Part shown: piece after piece, positions 1 to 8,050 of the stretch
Layout of the letters: each line of letters begins with the position of its first letter
Numbering within the stretch: position 1 is the stretch's first letter
From: Enterocloster bolteae
GTDB lineage: Bacteria > Bacillota > Clostridia > Lachnospirales > Lachnospiraceae
Reading direction: 5' to 3'
DNA: 64,000 nucleotides
Assembly: GCA_021772025.1 (NCBI GenBank)
Contig: JAETNT010000013.1
Location: forward strand, 1-64,000
Position numbers and translations under genes: made by a program
The notes under the pieces: generated by a model
Told to the model about the DNA's origin: nothing
The model's input: only the letters and a program-made list of their open reading frames with translations
The model's database searches: none

Positions 1-107
1 CTAAGATGTTTGTCACTGCGCTTCTTCTGCTGTTTGCGCTGTCAGCGCTCATTGTTTTGTTCAGGCAGTTATATGTGGAAAAGCAAAAGAAAAAGAATTC
101 GAATTAA
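1..107 (+). CDS. C-terminal tail of a membrane protein (partial)
   Basis: The frame beginning at base 3 is open from the window edge to a TAA at 105-107 and encodes a hydrophobic helix (residues like FVTALLLLFALSALIVLF) followed by a Lys-rich tail ending KKKNSN. This is the usual end of a membrane protein whose last helix is followed by a positively charged cytoplasmic tail. The rest lies upstream, so the family cannot be told. It sits 47 bases before the lipoprotein gene and could be in the same operon. Confidence 0.6.
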   Translation, partial: KMFVTALLLLFALSALIVLFRQLYVEKQKKKNSN

Positions 108-154
108 TATGCGGATGTTGCAGATAATATCTAATCAACTATGGAGGTTTCGTG

Positions 155-823
155 ATGAAATTGAAGAAATTAGCAGCAATTATAGCAGCAGCAACAATGG
201 TATGTTCACTTGCAGCCTGCGGAGGAAAAAGCAACACAGTGGAAAGTAAGGCCCAGGAGACGGAAGCAGAGGAAACCATGACAGTTGATAAAGATAAGAA
301 AGAAATCGTCATGCTCTGTGAAGTAAATGGTACATATTTTACAGAACCAACCAGACATGGTATTGTATATAAAGGTGGTTCCAACGGAGAAAAGGCTGTT
401 TTGCGGGGGCTGGCTGATGAGAAGGAGTTTTATCAGGCATTGCTTGATATCGGGGCCAAAGCCGGTGATAATTTAACCGCAGCAGACATGAAAGCAGGGC
501 CAGATAATGGAAAATCTGTAGAAGGTGATAAGCTGGATGTCTTTGTGAAATGGGATGGTCAGGATGAAATTCCATTCCGGGATATCATTAAATGTACAGA
601 AGACTATACCATGGATCTGCGGTTTGGAGGAAATATTGAGAGCGCCAAGGAAAATAATACAGGATGTGTGCTCTGTCTGGACAGCTGTGCAACTGGTATT
701 GTGAGCGATGCTGCATGGCCTACTGGAACCACACAGAATGATGTTGCCAAGTTTTATGGGGATAAGGATGTGCTGCCAGAGGATGGTACTCAGGTAACCG
801 TTGTTTTCCGTCTGGCAAAATAA
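155..823 (+). CDS. YdjY-domain-like secreted lipoprotein
   Basis: The 222-aa product begins with a lipoprotein signal peptide: KLKK, a hydrophobic stretch, and the lipobox LAAC followed by GGKS. The ATG at 155 is preferred over the GTG at 152 because GGAGG at 143-147 lies 7 bases upstream. The mature part has a region rich in Glu/Thr, then a globular domain with EVNGTYFTEPTRHGIVYKGG and a C-terminal half with TGCVLCLDSCATGI. That resembles the YdjY domain of anaerobe lipoproteins from memory; no catalytic role is known to me. The cysteine pair in CVLCLDSC might bind metal (inference). A small membrane protein gene follows 9 bases later. Confidence 0.6.
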   Translation: MKLKKLAAIIAAATMVCSLAACGGKSNTVESKAQETEAEETMTVDKDKKEIVMLCEVNGTYFTEPTRHGIVYKGGSNGEKAVLRGLADEKEFYQALLDIGAKAGDNLTAADMKAGPDNGKSVEGDKLDVFVKWDGQDEIPFRDIIKCTEDYTMDLRFGGNIESAKENNTGCVLCLDSCATGIVSDAAWPTGTTQNDVAKFYGDKDVLPEDGTQVTVVFRLAK

Positions 824-832
824 CCGATTGAT

Positions 833-1240
833 ATGATGAAGCTATTTAAGATTGTTTATAATAGTTTTATATGGGCTATGACGATCGCCATATTGTGTTT
901 TAAGAGTGAATGGCTGCAGATGCGGGTGAATACCGGATATATTTTGGGGGGATTGTTAATTCTTTCAACCGTGGTGATATGGTTTGTTTTCAGGAAAAGG
1001 GAAAATGTGTTTAACAGCCTCTTTACAGCCGGCAATTTGATTGTTTGTTCATTGATTGGGTTTATCATGTATGGGGCTGAACGGATGAAGGTGGTACCGG
1101 CAGCTTTGATACGGGAAGGCATCCATCAGACAAGAATACCATTCTCCAAAATCAATTTGGTATTATGTATTATTACAGTGGCAGGTATTTTAATGATCGG
1201 CTTGAGCGATATCTTTAAAATAAGACAGGCAGGCAAGTAA
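833..1240 (+). CDS. Small integral membrane protein, unknown function
   Basis: The 135-aa protein has about four hydrophobic segments: near residues 8-22, 35-52, 63-80 and 112-126. The last is followed by a short KIRQAGK tail. Start ATG 833 is 9 bases after the lipoprotein stop; no strong Shine-Dalgarno is visible, which suggests translational coupling. The next feature is a terminator, so this ends the first transcription unit. I do not recognise the family. Confidence 0.6.
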   Translation: MMKLFKIVYNSFIWAMTIAILCFKSEWLQMRVNTGYILGGLLILSTVVIWFVFRKRENVFNSLFTAGNLIVCSLIGFIMYGAERMKVVPAALIREGIHQTRIPFSKINLVLCIITVAGILMIGLSDIFKIRQAGK

Positions 1241-1252
1241 TAGGAAAACAGT

Positions 1253-1288
1253 AAGCGTTGTGCTTTGAAAAAGTCCAACGCTTTTTTG
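1253..1288 (+). terminator. Rho-independent terminator after the lipoprotein/membrane gene pair
   Basis: AAGCGTTG (1253-1260) pairs with CAACGCTT (1276-1283) across a 15-base loop and runs into TTTTTT. It separates the first pair of genes from the ArsS-type cluster. The terminator sequence overlaps an in-frame TTG upstream of the next gene, another reason to prefer that gene's later ATG. Confidence 0.75.
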
Positions 1289-1306
1289 TGTCAATGGGAG
1301 ACAGAA

Positions 1307-2014
1307 ATGAAAACAGTGTTTCATACATATAAAAAACTAATTCTATTCATAGGAATGATAATAGCCGTATTAGTCTGCAACCACATATTTGGCTGGTCGG
1401 CCATGTTAAGCGGAACAGGAAGTATGAATCTCCTAAGGCAGATGGCAGAAGAAAACTTGGTGAATGCAATTTTTCTGTACACTGTGATTACGGTTGTTGG
1501 ATGTGTGGCGCTAACGCTTCCCGGAGTCACCTTTGCTGTTCTGGCCGGACTGCTTTTCGGACCGGTATTGGGAACAATTTGTTGTTCTATTGCTACCATG
1601 ATAGGAGCCATGGCAGCGTTTCTGGCAGGCCGCTTCTTCCTGAGGGATAGTATTAAACCGGTTGTTATGAAAAACCGATACCTTAAAAAGTGGCTTTTCG
1701 ATGAAGCAGGAAAGAATGAACTGTTTGTGCTCATGATTACCAGGCTGGTACCGCTGTTCCCCTATAATCTCCAAAATTTTGCATATGGTGTTACAGATAT
1801 CCCTTTCAGCACCTACTCTATATTCTCACTGATTTTTATGTTGCCGGGGACAGCCATGTACACCATAGGAACATCAGGATTGGCGGATAAGGAAAACAGG
1901 GTACTTTATATCAGTATTGCGGTCATACTGGCGGTAATAGTCATGGGCATGGGGGTGTTCTTCAAGAAAAAGTTTGTGGTGCAGCCAGAGGGAGTGGAGG
2001 ATGTCAATGGATAG
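1307..2014 (+). CDS. TVP38/TMEM64 family (DedA-like) membrane protein
   Basis: The 235-aa protein has five to six membrane segments and the family hallmark: a small-residue stretch GVTFAVLAGLLFGPVLGT, then a GRFFLRD motif and RLVPLFPYNLQNFAYGVTDI (about residues 145-165), typical of the SNARE-associated/VTT domain. Start ATG 1307 follows GGGAG by 6 bases; an in-frame TTG at 1265 lies inside the upstream terminator and is unlikely. It heads a five-gene cluster. VTT proteins often accompany ArsS-type radical SAM genes, where their role is unproven; lipid scramblase or transport activity is possible. Confidence 0.8.
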   Translation: MKTVFHTYKKLILFIGMIIAVLVCNHIFGWSAMLSGTGSMNLLRQMAEENLVNAIFLYTVITVVGCVALTLPGVTFAVLAGLLFGPVLGTICCSIATMIGAMAAFLAGRFFLRDSIKPVVMKNRYLKKWLFDEAGKNELFVLMITRLVPLFPYNLQNFAYGVTDIPFSTYSIFSLIFMLPGTAMYTIGTSGLADKENRVLYISIAVILAVIVMGMGVFFKKKFVVQPEGVEDVNG

Positions 2015-2990
2015 GAAAGTTAGGATAAAGGATGGGGACAAGTGTATACACTGCCATCTCTGTCAGAAACACTGTTCTTTCCTGACAAAGTACGGGGCAG
2101 ATATCGGTGATACGGTTAAACTGAGGGAGCTCGCATATCATTGCTTCTTATGCGGAAAGTGTTCTGAGGTATGTCCGATAGGGATTGATGGCCGTGGTAC
2201 TATATTGGATATGCGGCGGACGGAGGTAGAAGAGAACGGAGGGAAGTGCCGAGAAAAAGGATATGCAATGCTGTTGTTGGAAAAGAAAAATTATATATTC
2301 CGGAATGAACGGCATATGACAGGTAAGAGTGTACTGTTTCCAGGGTGCAATTTTCCATCCTTTTATCCGGAGACTACCAGGAAATTAATCAAAATACTGA
2401 AGAATGAGGTAGACATGGGAGTGCTGTTTGACTGTTGCGGCAAACCGGTCTCGGAACTTGGACTGAAAGAACAGGAAGGGAAAATAATCAGGCGGCTTAA
2501 TGAAAGACTTCGCACCGCAGATATACAGGAAATTGTCATTCTCTGTCCCAACTGCTATTATTTCCTGAAGGATAAGCTGGAAATACAGGTCCTTAGTATT
2601 TATGAAAAGTTATCACAACTCGGAATAGGGCAGAAAGTAGATGGGAAGGGAAGTTTGTTCCTGCCATGTCCGGACAGGGAAGACCAGCAGTGGGTATCAT
2701 GGCTGGAGCCGTTCTTTCAGAAGAAACCCGATATTATAAAAGGTACACAGTGCTGTGGCTTGGGAGGTTGCGCAGGAGGAAAGGAGCCGGAGCTTGCCAA
2801 AGGTATGGCATGCCATGTGACTGAGGAAGGGTATGAGACTGTGTATACGTATTGCGCATCATGTGCAGGGAACCTGACACGTAATGGTGGTCAGGGTGTC
2901 TCACACCTTTTAACAGAAATCCTGGATTACCATGAACAACCGGATGTCGCAAAGTCGATGATAAACAGAATGAAAACAAGATTCTGGTAA
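2007..2990 (+). CDS. [4Fe-4S] ferredoxin-domain / CCG-domain oxidoreductase
   Basis: The 327-aa protein carries two 4Fe-4S clusters at the N terminus: C13-x2-C16-x2-C19-x3-C23 and C46-x2-C49-x2-C52-x3-C56-P. Two CCG-type cysteine-rich domains follow, with FPGCNFP, FDCCGKP and CPNCYYF, then TQCCGLGGCAGG and YCASCAGN. This is the layout of heterodisulfide reductase subunit D/glycolate oxidase iron-sulfur subunit proteins, which pass electrons between ferredoxin-type clusters and a noncubane or thiol site. The ATG at 2007 sits 6 bases after GGAGTGGAGG and overlaps the TVP38 gene by 8 bases. It is a likely electron-transfer partner for the neighbouring ArsS-like enzyme (inference). Confidence 0.8.
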   Translation: MDRKVRIKDGDKCIHCHLCQKHCSFLTKYGADIGDTVKLRELAYHCFLCGKCSEVCPIGIDGRGTILDMRRTEVEENGGKCREKGYAMLLLEKKNYIFRNERHMTGKSVLFPGCNFPSFYPETTRKLIKILKNEVDMGVLFDCCGKPVSELGLKEQEGKIIRRLNERLRTADIQEIVILCPNCYYFLKDKLEIQVLSIYEKLSQLGIGQKVDGKGSLFLPCPDREDQQWVSWLEPFFQKKPDIIKGTQCCGLGGCAGGKEPELAKGMACHVTEEGYETVYTYCASCAGNLTRNGGQGVSHLLTEILDYHEQPDVAKSMINRMKTRFW

Positions 2991-3014
2991 AGGTCTTGGG
3001 AAAGGGAAGGATAG

Positions 3015-3443
3015 ATGACAAAAGAGGAAATAAAAGAACTGTTTATGCAGGGAATTGACTGTTCACAGGTAGTGGCAGGCCGGTTTGCAGATGAATTGGA
3101 GATGGAGGAAAGCCTTCTCAGGAAGATGTCTGCCTGTTTTGGCGGTGGAATGCAGTGTGGTGAAACATGCGGGGCGGTGACCGGTGCGCTGATGGTAATC
3201 GGTCTCAAGTATGGGCATAGTATGAATAACGATCTGAAACAAAAAGAAATCATGCGTGAAAAGACTTCTGAGTTCAAGCGTTTGTTTGCCGAAAAGTACG
3301 AATCCTGCATGTGCAGAGAGCTGCTGGGACACGACATTTCCAAGGAGGATGAGATGGAACAGGTGTTGGAGCAAGGGCTTTTGTTCGATTTCTGTCCATG
3401 TGTTGTAAGAGACATAATAGAAATACTGGAGAAGATGATATAG
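3015..3443 (+). CDS. C_GCAxxG_C_C family redox protein
   Basis: The 142-aa product has a GIDCSQVV start, the core CFGGGMQCGETCGAVTGA, and two further cysteine motifs (SCMCRELLG and FCPCVV) in the C-terminal third, matching the C_GCAxxG_C_C family. That family is found in anaerobes beside redox enzymes and is thought to bind a metal or cluster; its reaction is unknown. It begins 24 bases after the Fe-S oxidoreductase, with GGAAGG upstream, and belongs to the same operon. Confidence 0.8.
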   Translation: MTKEEIKELFMQGIDCSQVVAGRFADELEMEESLLRKMSACFGGGMQCGETCGAVTGALMVIGLKYGHSMNNDLKQKEIMREKTSEFKRLFAEKYESCMCRELLGHDISKEDEMEQVLEQGLLFDFCPCVVRDIIEILEKMI

Positions 3444-3469
3444 ATGCGGCGTACAAAGGAGGAATAGAG

Positions 3470-3802
3470 ATGGGCATATATTATAATCCGGAAGATTTGG
3501 AAAAGTTTGCTTCTATCGGTGAGGAATCACCAAAACTGGCAGAAAAGTTTTTTAATTACTATAATTCAGTGTTTGAAGAGGGAGCTCTTACCGCCAGGGA
3601 GAAATCATTGATAGCATTGGCAGTAGCTCATACTGTGCAGTGTCCATATTGTATTGATGCATATACCAATGACTGTTTAAACAAGGGGGTAAGTCCCGAA
3701 CAGATGATGGAAGCAGTTCATGTAGCCGCGGCCATCCGGGGAGGCGCGTCATTGGTGCACGGTGTACAGATGAAGAACATGATAAAGAAATTGGAGCTAT
3801 AA
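3470..3802 (+). CDS. AhpD-like / carboxymuconolactone decarboxylase family protein
   Basis: The 110-aa protein has the CMD/AhpD helix with the CxxC motif in VQCPYCIDAYTNDC and a following EAVHVAAAIRGGA segment. Both cysteines and the nearby histidine needed for alkylhydroperoxidase-type chemistry are present. ATG 3470 follows AAAGGAGG at a good distance; upstream in-frame codons overlap the preceding gene. Small AhpD-like proteins next to ArsS-type radical SAM genes are known as arsenosugar-associated peroxidase-like proteins, which fits this position 4 bases before that gene. Confidence 0.8.
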   Translation: MGIYYNPEDLEKFASIGEESPKLAEKFFNYYNSVFEEGALTAREKSLIALAVAHTVQCPYCIDAYTNDCLNKGVSPEQMMEAVHVAAAIRGGASLVHGVQMKNMIKKLEL

Positions 3803-3805
3803 GAG

Positions 3806-4789
3806 ATGAATGAGTCAATCGTACAATTGAACCAAATGGAATACATACCGGCGTTTGAAAGCCGGATAGAGGAACACTTCCAGTATACAGAAGATAATAT
3901 GGACGTGCTCCAGATCAATGTGGGGAAGTTATGTAATCTGTCATGCAAGCATTGCCATGTGGAAGCAGGCCCAAACCGTAAGGAAATCATGGAGCGTGAT
4001 GTGATGGAGGCTTGTCTGCGGGTCTGCAGGGAACAAAAAGTCAAGACGGTAGATATCACAGGCGGAGCGCCCGAAATGAATCCTCATTTTGAGTGGTTTG
4101 TGAAAGAAGTCTGCAAAATGTGCAGCCATGTTATTGTACGCAGTAATCTTGTAATACTGACAGAAGAAGGATATAGACATTTACCGAAGTTTTATGCAGA
4201 TCATAAAATAGAGGTGGTCTGTTCCCTTCCTTATTACCAGGCTAAGGTGATGGACCGGGTAAGGGGGGACGGAAGTTTTGACAGGGCGGTTAAGGTTATC
4301 CAGGAATTAAACGCGTTGGGATATGGCCGGGAAGAAGACCTCGTTTTGAACATGGTCTATAATCCAGCAGGAGCATTTTTTCCTCCGGCGCAGGGGGCTA
4401 TGGAGAAAGAATACAAAGTAAAGCTTCTGGGAGATTATGGAATTGTATTTAATCATCTATTTACAATAACTAATAATCCCACAGGGCGATTTTTTCACTT
4501 TCTCCAGAACAGCTGCAATTTGAACAGCTACATGCAAAAGCTGTGCAGTTCTTTTAACCGGTCAACAGTGGAAGGTCTTATGTGCCGTTACCAGGTGTCG
4601 GTGGGGTATGATGGCAAACTCTACGATTGCGATTTCAACCAGGCGTCCGAGTTGCCTGTTTCGACGGGTGAGACAATCTTTGATTTGATTGGAAAGCCTT
4701 ATAGAGCTAGGAAAATATGTTTTGGTAATCATTGTTATGGCTGTACGGCTGGTCAGGGATCCAGTTGTGGAGGAGCAACGGAAGCATAA
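3806..4789 (+). CDS. arsS: ArsS-like radical SAM/Cys-rich domain protein
   Basis: The 327-aa protein has the radical SAM cluster motif C43-x3-C47-x2-C50 in CNLSCKHCH, a GGAPEMN glycine-rich SAM site, and a C-terminal cysteine-rich tail with YDCDFNQ, GNHCYGCTAGQGSSCGG. This layout matches the ArsS family that makes the first carbon-arsenic bond precursor of arsenosugars and also the wider radical SAM/selenodomain group. The Cys positions that can be selenocysteine in relatives are plain TGT here. No glycosyltransferase partner is visible within the window, so the pathway assignment stays tentative. Confidence 0.75.
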   Translation: MNESIVQLNQMEYIPAFESRIEEHFQYTEDNMDVLQINVGKLCNLSCKHCHVEAGPNRKEIMERDVMEACLRVCREQKVKTVDITGGAPEMNPHFEWFVKEVCKMCSHVIVRSNLVILTEEGYRHLPKFYADHKIEVVCSLPYYQAKVMDRVRGDGSFDRAVKVIQELNALGYGREEDLVLNMVYNPAGAFFPPAQGAMEKEYKVKLLGDYGIVFNHLFTITNNPTGRFFHFLQNSCNLNSYMQKLCSSFNRSTVEGLMCRYQVSVGYDGKLYDCDFNQASELPVSTGETIFDLIGKPYRARKICFGNHCYGCTAGQGSSCGGATEA

Positions 4790-5216
4790 ATAATTGATGA
4801 TAAATATAGATTGTAATGATAAGGGGTGTCACGTTCGTATGGGCAGCCCTTATTATGGCTTTAGCCAGTTGAGTGCCATTCTATGATAGAATCGTCCTCG
4901 ATCTGTCTGGTGAAATACCGAGTCTAGCTTTTGAAAGCGCTTGTTTAGTGACATTTGGTAACTGTTTCATCAGCATTACATCACCTAAATGTGCATAATT
5001 GATAGCCATAGATTTATGAGTGGAATTTAACACGAAGTAAACCAGATTTTGAAAAGATAATTTACGGGATCGGCTGGTGCGGCAGTTGGGGAGGGAGATA
5101 CGAATTATTAGTAAAAACCGGTCGGAGATGGAATTGAATAGCGGTATGATGATGTCTCTAACCCTTTAATGTTATGAGCGAAAGATTCATGAGAGTCTGG
5201 ATTCGTTATATATAGA
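4790..5216. other. Intergenic region with decayed DNA
   Basis: No intact gene is seen. A hairpin at about 4819-4855 (ATAAGGG pairing with CCCTTAT) follows the arsS-like gene but lacks a T-run. A minus-strand transposase remnant occupies about 4881-5085. The remainder holds nothing I can assign. Confidence 0.5.
4881..5085 (-). pseudogene. Remnant of an IS4-type transposase (N-terminal part)
   Basis: One minus-strand frame reads RKLSFQNLVYFVLN, then HLGDVMLMKQLPNVTKQAL and SKARLGISPD before a stop at 4881-4883. The RKLSF...VTKQALSKAR..ISP pattern is that of the N-terminal region of IS4-family (DDE) transposases. There is no start codon with a ribosome site, and the catalytic core is missing, so it is a dead fragment. 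The exact upstream limit is uncertain. Confidence 0.5.
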
Positions 5217-5245
5217 TTGAATTTTGTATATAATAATGATATAAT
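5217..5245 (+). promoter_or_regulatory. Sigma-70-type promoter of the Phd/YefM antitoxin gene
   Basis: TTGAAT (5217-5222) and TATAAT (5240-5245) are separated by 17 bases, 26 bases upstream of the antitoxin ATG. A second overlapping TATAAT lies at 5229-5234. Antitoxins of this family normally bind their own promoter, so autoregulation is expected (family knowledge). Confidence 0.65.
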
Positions 5246-5270
5246 TATGTACAAAGAGAGGAGGGATATT

Positions 5271-5534
5271 ATGCCACAGATTATGCCGATTACAGATTTA
5301 AGGAAAACGAATGAAATTTCAGATATCTGCCATAAAAGCCAGGAACCGATTTTTGTAACCAAAAATGGCTATGGGGATCTTGTAGTGATGAGCATTGAAG
5401 CGTATGAGAGGCTGATAACTGATACACAGATTGATGCTGCGATTGCAGAAGCGGAGACTGAAATGGAAGGTGGGGCCGTCCTTATGGATGCCAGGGAGGC
5501 ATTGAGCGGATTGAGGAGAAAGTATGCAAAATAA
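5271..5534 (+). CDS. Phd/YefM-type antitoxin
   Basis: The 87-aa protein starts MPQIMPITDLRKTNEISDIC and continues EPIFVTKNGYGDLVVMSIEAYE, the standard Phd/YefM fold pattern in which the N-terminal part binds DNA and the C-terminal tail wraps the toxin. ATG 5271 has AGAGGAGGG upstream. Its stop overlaps the start of the toxin gene by 11 bases. Because the toxin frame is broken, this may be an orphan antitoxin. Confidence 0.85.
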   Translation: MPQIMPITDLRKTNEISDICHKSQEPIFVTKNGYGDLVVMSIEAYERLITDTQIDAAIAEAETEMEGGAVLMDAREALSGLRRKYAK

Positions 5535-5824
5535 ATATACAATCAAGATGTTTCAGCGTGCTCTGCGGGATTTAGACAGTATTTACCAGTAATATTTATG
5601 AACAGGTTCCGGAATATGCAGAAGAGCAGGCGGACCGTTTGGAGGCAGGTATTTTCAGTCTGGAAGAATATCCATACCGCTGCGCGGAGCGAAAAACTGG
5701 CAGATATGCAAACCGCGGTTACCGTGAACTGATTGTGGATAGTTATATTATTATATATAAGATTCATGCAAGAAAGAAGGAAGTGGATATTGTTACGGTG
5801 CAGCATGGGAAAAGAAATTTTTAG
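5524..5824 (+). pseudogene. Frameshifted ParE/RelE-family toxin
   Basis: From ATG 5524 the first frame encodes QNKYTIKMFQRALRDLDSIY and then stops at TAA about 5590. The +1 frame continues the same protein with NIYEQVPEYAEEQADRLEAG, SLEEYPYRC, YRELIVDSYIIIYK and VDIVTVQHGKRNF. Joined by one base, the two halves give a full-length RelE/ParE toxin, an mRNA-cleaving or gyrase-poisoning family. The break lies around 5586-5595. It could be a real mutation or a sequencing error; the absence of the toxin is tolerated because the antitoxin is intact. Confidence 0.75.
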
Positions 5825-5867
5825 AGTAGCATATAAAGTTCTACATTAAAATCCAGAAAAGTGATAT

Positions 5868-5899
5868 GGAGTGTCAAAACAGTGACACTCCTGTTTTTA
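5868..5899 (+). terminator. Rho-independent terminator after the toxin-antitoxin locus
   Basis: GGAGTGTC (5868-5875) pairs perfectly with GACACTCC (5884-5891), followed by TGTTTTTAT. It closes the antitoxin/toxin operon. Confidence 0.85.
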
Positions 5900-6327
5900 T
5901 AAAAAGGTTATTCATGGAGTGCAGTTCAGATGTTGATTGGAATCTGTTAAGCTGGAATATGTATGAAGCTGAATTACATTTGGGGTGTGTTCTGCCCTCT
6001 AATAATTGTGTTATCTACATCCAAACCTTCCCGGAGGCAGTTGGCGAATAATAGATTTCTGTTAAATCGTGTGAATAGATCTGAGGTTGGTGGATGGCGA
6101 TAAAATCAGTTAAAAGAGGGAGACAGACGGCACCAAGATGTCGTAATCTTCCTTTAAAGTTTAATGTAATTAGGGATTTCCAGCCAGGATTTAGACTTGC
6201 TGACCATTGTGGGCAATAATATATTCACAGAAAGGAGGTGTAAGAATATGAAACAAGAATATCGTTTGGAGAATGTAAAATTCATACATACAAAAGGACA
6301 ATATGGATATGAAGAGATAATTGAAAG
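5900..6327. other. Intergenic region, no supported gene
   Basis: Short open frames here (for example 5866-6051 and a 42-codon frame from 6094) have no recognisable domain, and the first begins inside the terminator. A good ribosome site AAAGGAGGTG at 6232-6241 precedes ATG 6249, but that frame ends after about 40 codons and is in a different frame from the RhuM remnant, so it may be the broken front of that gene. Confidence 0.4.
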
Positions 6328-6720
6328 ATGGCACAGTTATTTGAGTGTAGTATCGATAATATTTCGCTACACTTAAAAAATATATTTAAGGATGGAGAAC
6401 TAGTACCAGAAGCAGTTATCGAGGAATCCTCGGCAACTGCTTCTGGTGGGAAACAATATAAAACGAAATTTTATAATCTGGACGCTGTGATTTCAGTGGG
6501 CTATAGAATTAATTCATTAAGAGCGACGCAGTTTCGTCAATGGGCGACAAAGGTATTAAGAACATTTACGTTACAAGGATATGTACTTGATAAAAAAAGG
6601 TTGGAGAATGAAATTGCAAAAGCTTTTGCAGAAAGTGAATTTGAAAAACACAGGGTGATACAAGATCAATTATATGAGTCGGATTTTGATAAGTTAGTAA
6701 TGAATATTGATTTGAAGTGA
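6328..6720 (+). pseudogene. RhuM-family protein remnant
   Basis: The 130-aa frame begins inside the RhuM domain: MAQLFECSIDNISLHLKNIF, then SGGKQYKTKFYNLDAVISVG and RATQFRQWATKVLRTFTLQG, which are hallmarks of the virulence RhuM family (function unknown). The usual front (about 25 residues before MAxLF) is lost, and after about residue 95 it jumps to a short tail EFEKHRVIQDQLYESDFD like the end of longer family members. I read it as a gene truncated at the front with an internal deletion. Confidence 0.7.
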
Positions 6721-7315
6721 GTTATAGCAGCAGGTGATCAAATTATCTAAAACATCCAATCACCAGAGGTTGGAATTGTGATGTGGATAGGACTTGTGAC
6801 TTTTTGAAAAAATGCATATAAAAACACTATATATTGTGGTTTTTGGCAAGAAATAGGTAAAAATGAAATGTCTTTCAACTGTGAATTTGAACGTGAAAAT
6901 CGCAGAGGTGTAGATGACATCCCCTGGTTTGAGTAGTGAACTAGGGGCTTTTCAGTTTTCTGGAAGCTGTTTTGCCCGCGTACATTGGAGCTTACACAGA
7001 GGAGGATGGAGTATAGATTATATTATTGTGTTGGTATCAGGGCGATAATCAAGAAGCACTAATAATTTTAAATAGTAACTTGTGAATCAGCATAAAGAAT
7101 AAGTGGGAGACGTTTTCCGGCTAATCACTAAAGCCGAACTCTACCTTGTCAGAGCTAATGGCAATATCCTTTATTTAATAGCTGTGGCATTCCGAACATT
7201 AGATGAACACGGTAAAGTGAATATGTAAACATTATATCTGCCAATGAGCAGGTAGAAGAAGATATGGGTATCAATGAACTTGAGATGTAAAGCTGGTGAA
7301 TTAGTGAATGTTTAT
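6721..7315. other. Gene-free decayed region
   Basis: Nearly 600 bases without an intact gene. It contains a terminator-like hairpin (6921-6953) and a short frame ending EQVEEDMGINELEM-stop at about 7290, whose ending recurs in diverged form near 7960 (MDVNEFEM-stop). That suggests two decayed copies of the same gene tail. I cannot name the family. Confidence 0.4.
6921..6953 (+). terminator. Probable rho-independent terminator
   Basis: CCCCTGGTT (6921-6929) pairs with AACTAGGGG (6939-6947) with one G-T pair, followed by CTTTT. It no longer follows an intact gene. Confidence 0.55.
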
Positions 7316-7492
7316 TTAATATGGTTTTTCTGGAACAAAAGCACAGAGTATAAGATAGGCTAAAAGTCCAGGCCCTGAGAAGAAAAAAATCAATCGGAAA
7401 GCCAATGGGTTTATCCCGAAAAATTCTCCAAGACCGCCGCAAAGGCCAAGAAAAACACGGTCGTTTGTTGAACGATATAGTTTTTTATCCAT
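7316..7492 (-). CDS. PspC-domain small membrane protein
   Basis: Reading the minus strand from ATG 7492-7490 gives a 58-aa protein: MDKKLYRSTNDRVFLG, then LCGGLGEFFGINPLAFRLIF and a hydrophobic end PGLLAYLILCAFVP. The RvflGvCgGLaeyfgi..l.vRl pattern is the PspC domain, here the minimal single-domain form common in Firmicutes, with membrane or envelope-stress functions. A GAGG ribosome site lies upstream. It is downstream of, and on the same strand as, a 25-aa peptide gene. Confidence 0.8.
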   Translation of the reverse strand: MDKKLYRSTNDRVFLGLCGGLGEFFGINPLAFRLIFFFSGPGLLAYLILCAFVPEKPY

Positions 7493-7606
7493 AAATATTA
7501 CCTCGTTTATACAATGGTATTGTTAGATGCTCTCTATATAATCTTTATTAAAATTATAGTATCTCATGAGGTTTAAATTGATATTTATTTTTCCACCCTT
7601 CCATCT

Positions 7607-7684
7607 TTATGGATATAATAAGGCTTTAAGCAGACTGAAAAAGAAATACACAGTCACACCTGCTATAAAGTATTCTATTTTCAT
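7607..7684 (-). CDS. 25-aa hydrophobic peptide upstream of the PspC gene
   Basis: On the minus strand, ATG 7684-7682 is preceded by a near-perfect AGGAGGC (bases 7691-7697) at 6 bases, and a TATAAT box (complement of 7705-7710). The peptide begins MKIEYFIAGVTVYFF and ends LKALLYP. It is almost entirely one membrane helix. The strong ribosome site and position before the PspC gene support a real small membrane protein; nothing else is known. Confidence 0.45.
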   Translation of the reverse strand: MKIEYFIAGVTVYFFFSLLKALLYP

Positions 7685-8050
7685 CAGAATGCCTCCTATT
7701 TCGCATTATAGTAACACTTTCAGAACATGTAGTTAATATATTTTTATTATAAAATATAAAATGGAGAAATATGGTGTGCAGAAAGTTAAGTTTATCTTAC
7801 AAAATTTTTATTTATCATTGAAACGACACCTTCCCACGGCTTTGAAGTGAAAAATGGCCTTGAAATGACGAAAATATAGCGGTTTTATTATATCATCTGG
7901 ATAGATGTTGATACTTCAAAATTGGCATAGTAGTGGATGCGAGATGTTATGGATGTCAATGAATTTGAGATGTAAGACTGATGAATGTCATGACGGAGAA
8001 AGTTCTATGTGGTATAATTTACCTAAATCGGAAATTGGGAGGCAAATACA
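7685..8050. other. A+T-rich intergenic region
   Basis: Holds the likely promoter of the minus-strand small genes (TATAAT complement at 7705-7710) and a diverged copy of the gene-tail sequence seen near 7260-7290. No plus-strand gene until 8051. Confidence 0.4.

Noticed and set aside
4680-4789. Possible selenocysteine in the ArsS-like protein
   Set aside because: The cysteine positions are TGT/TGC codons and there is no in-frame TGA before the normal stop.
5866-6051. 61-codon frame after the toxin locus
   Set aside because: It starts inside the terminator hairpin and has no ribosome site or known domain.
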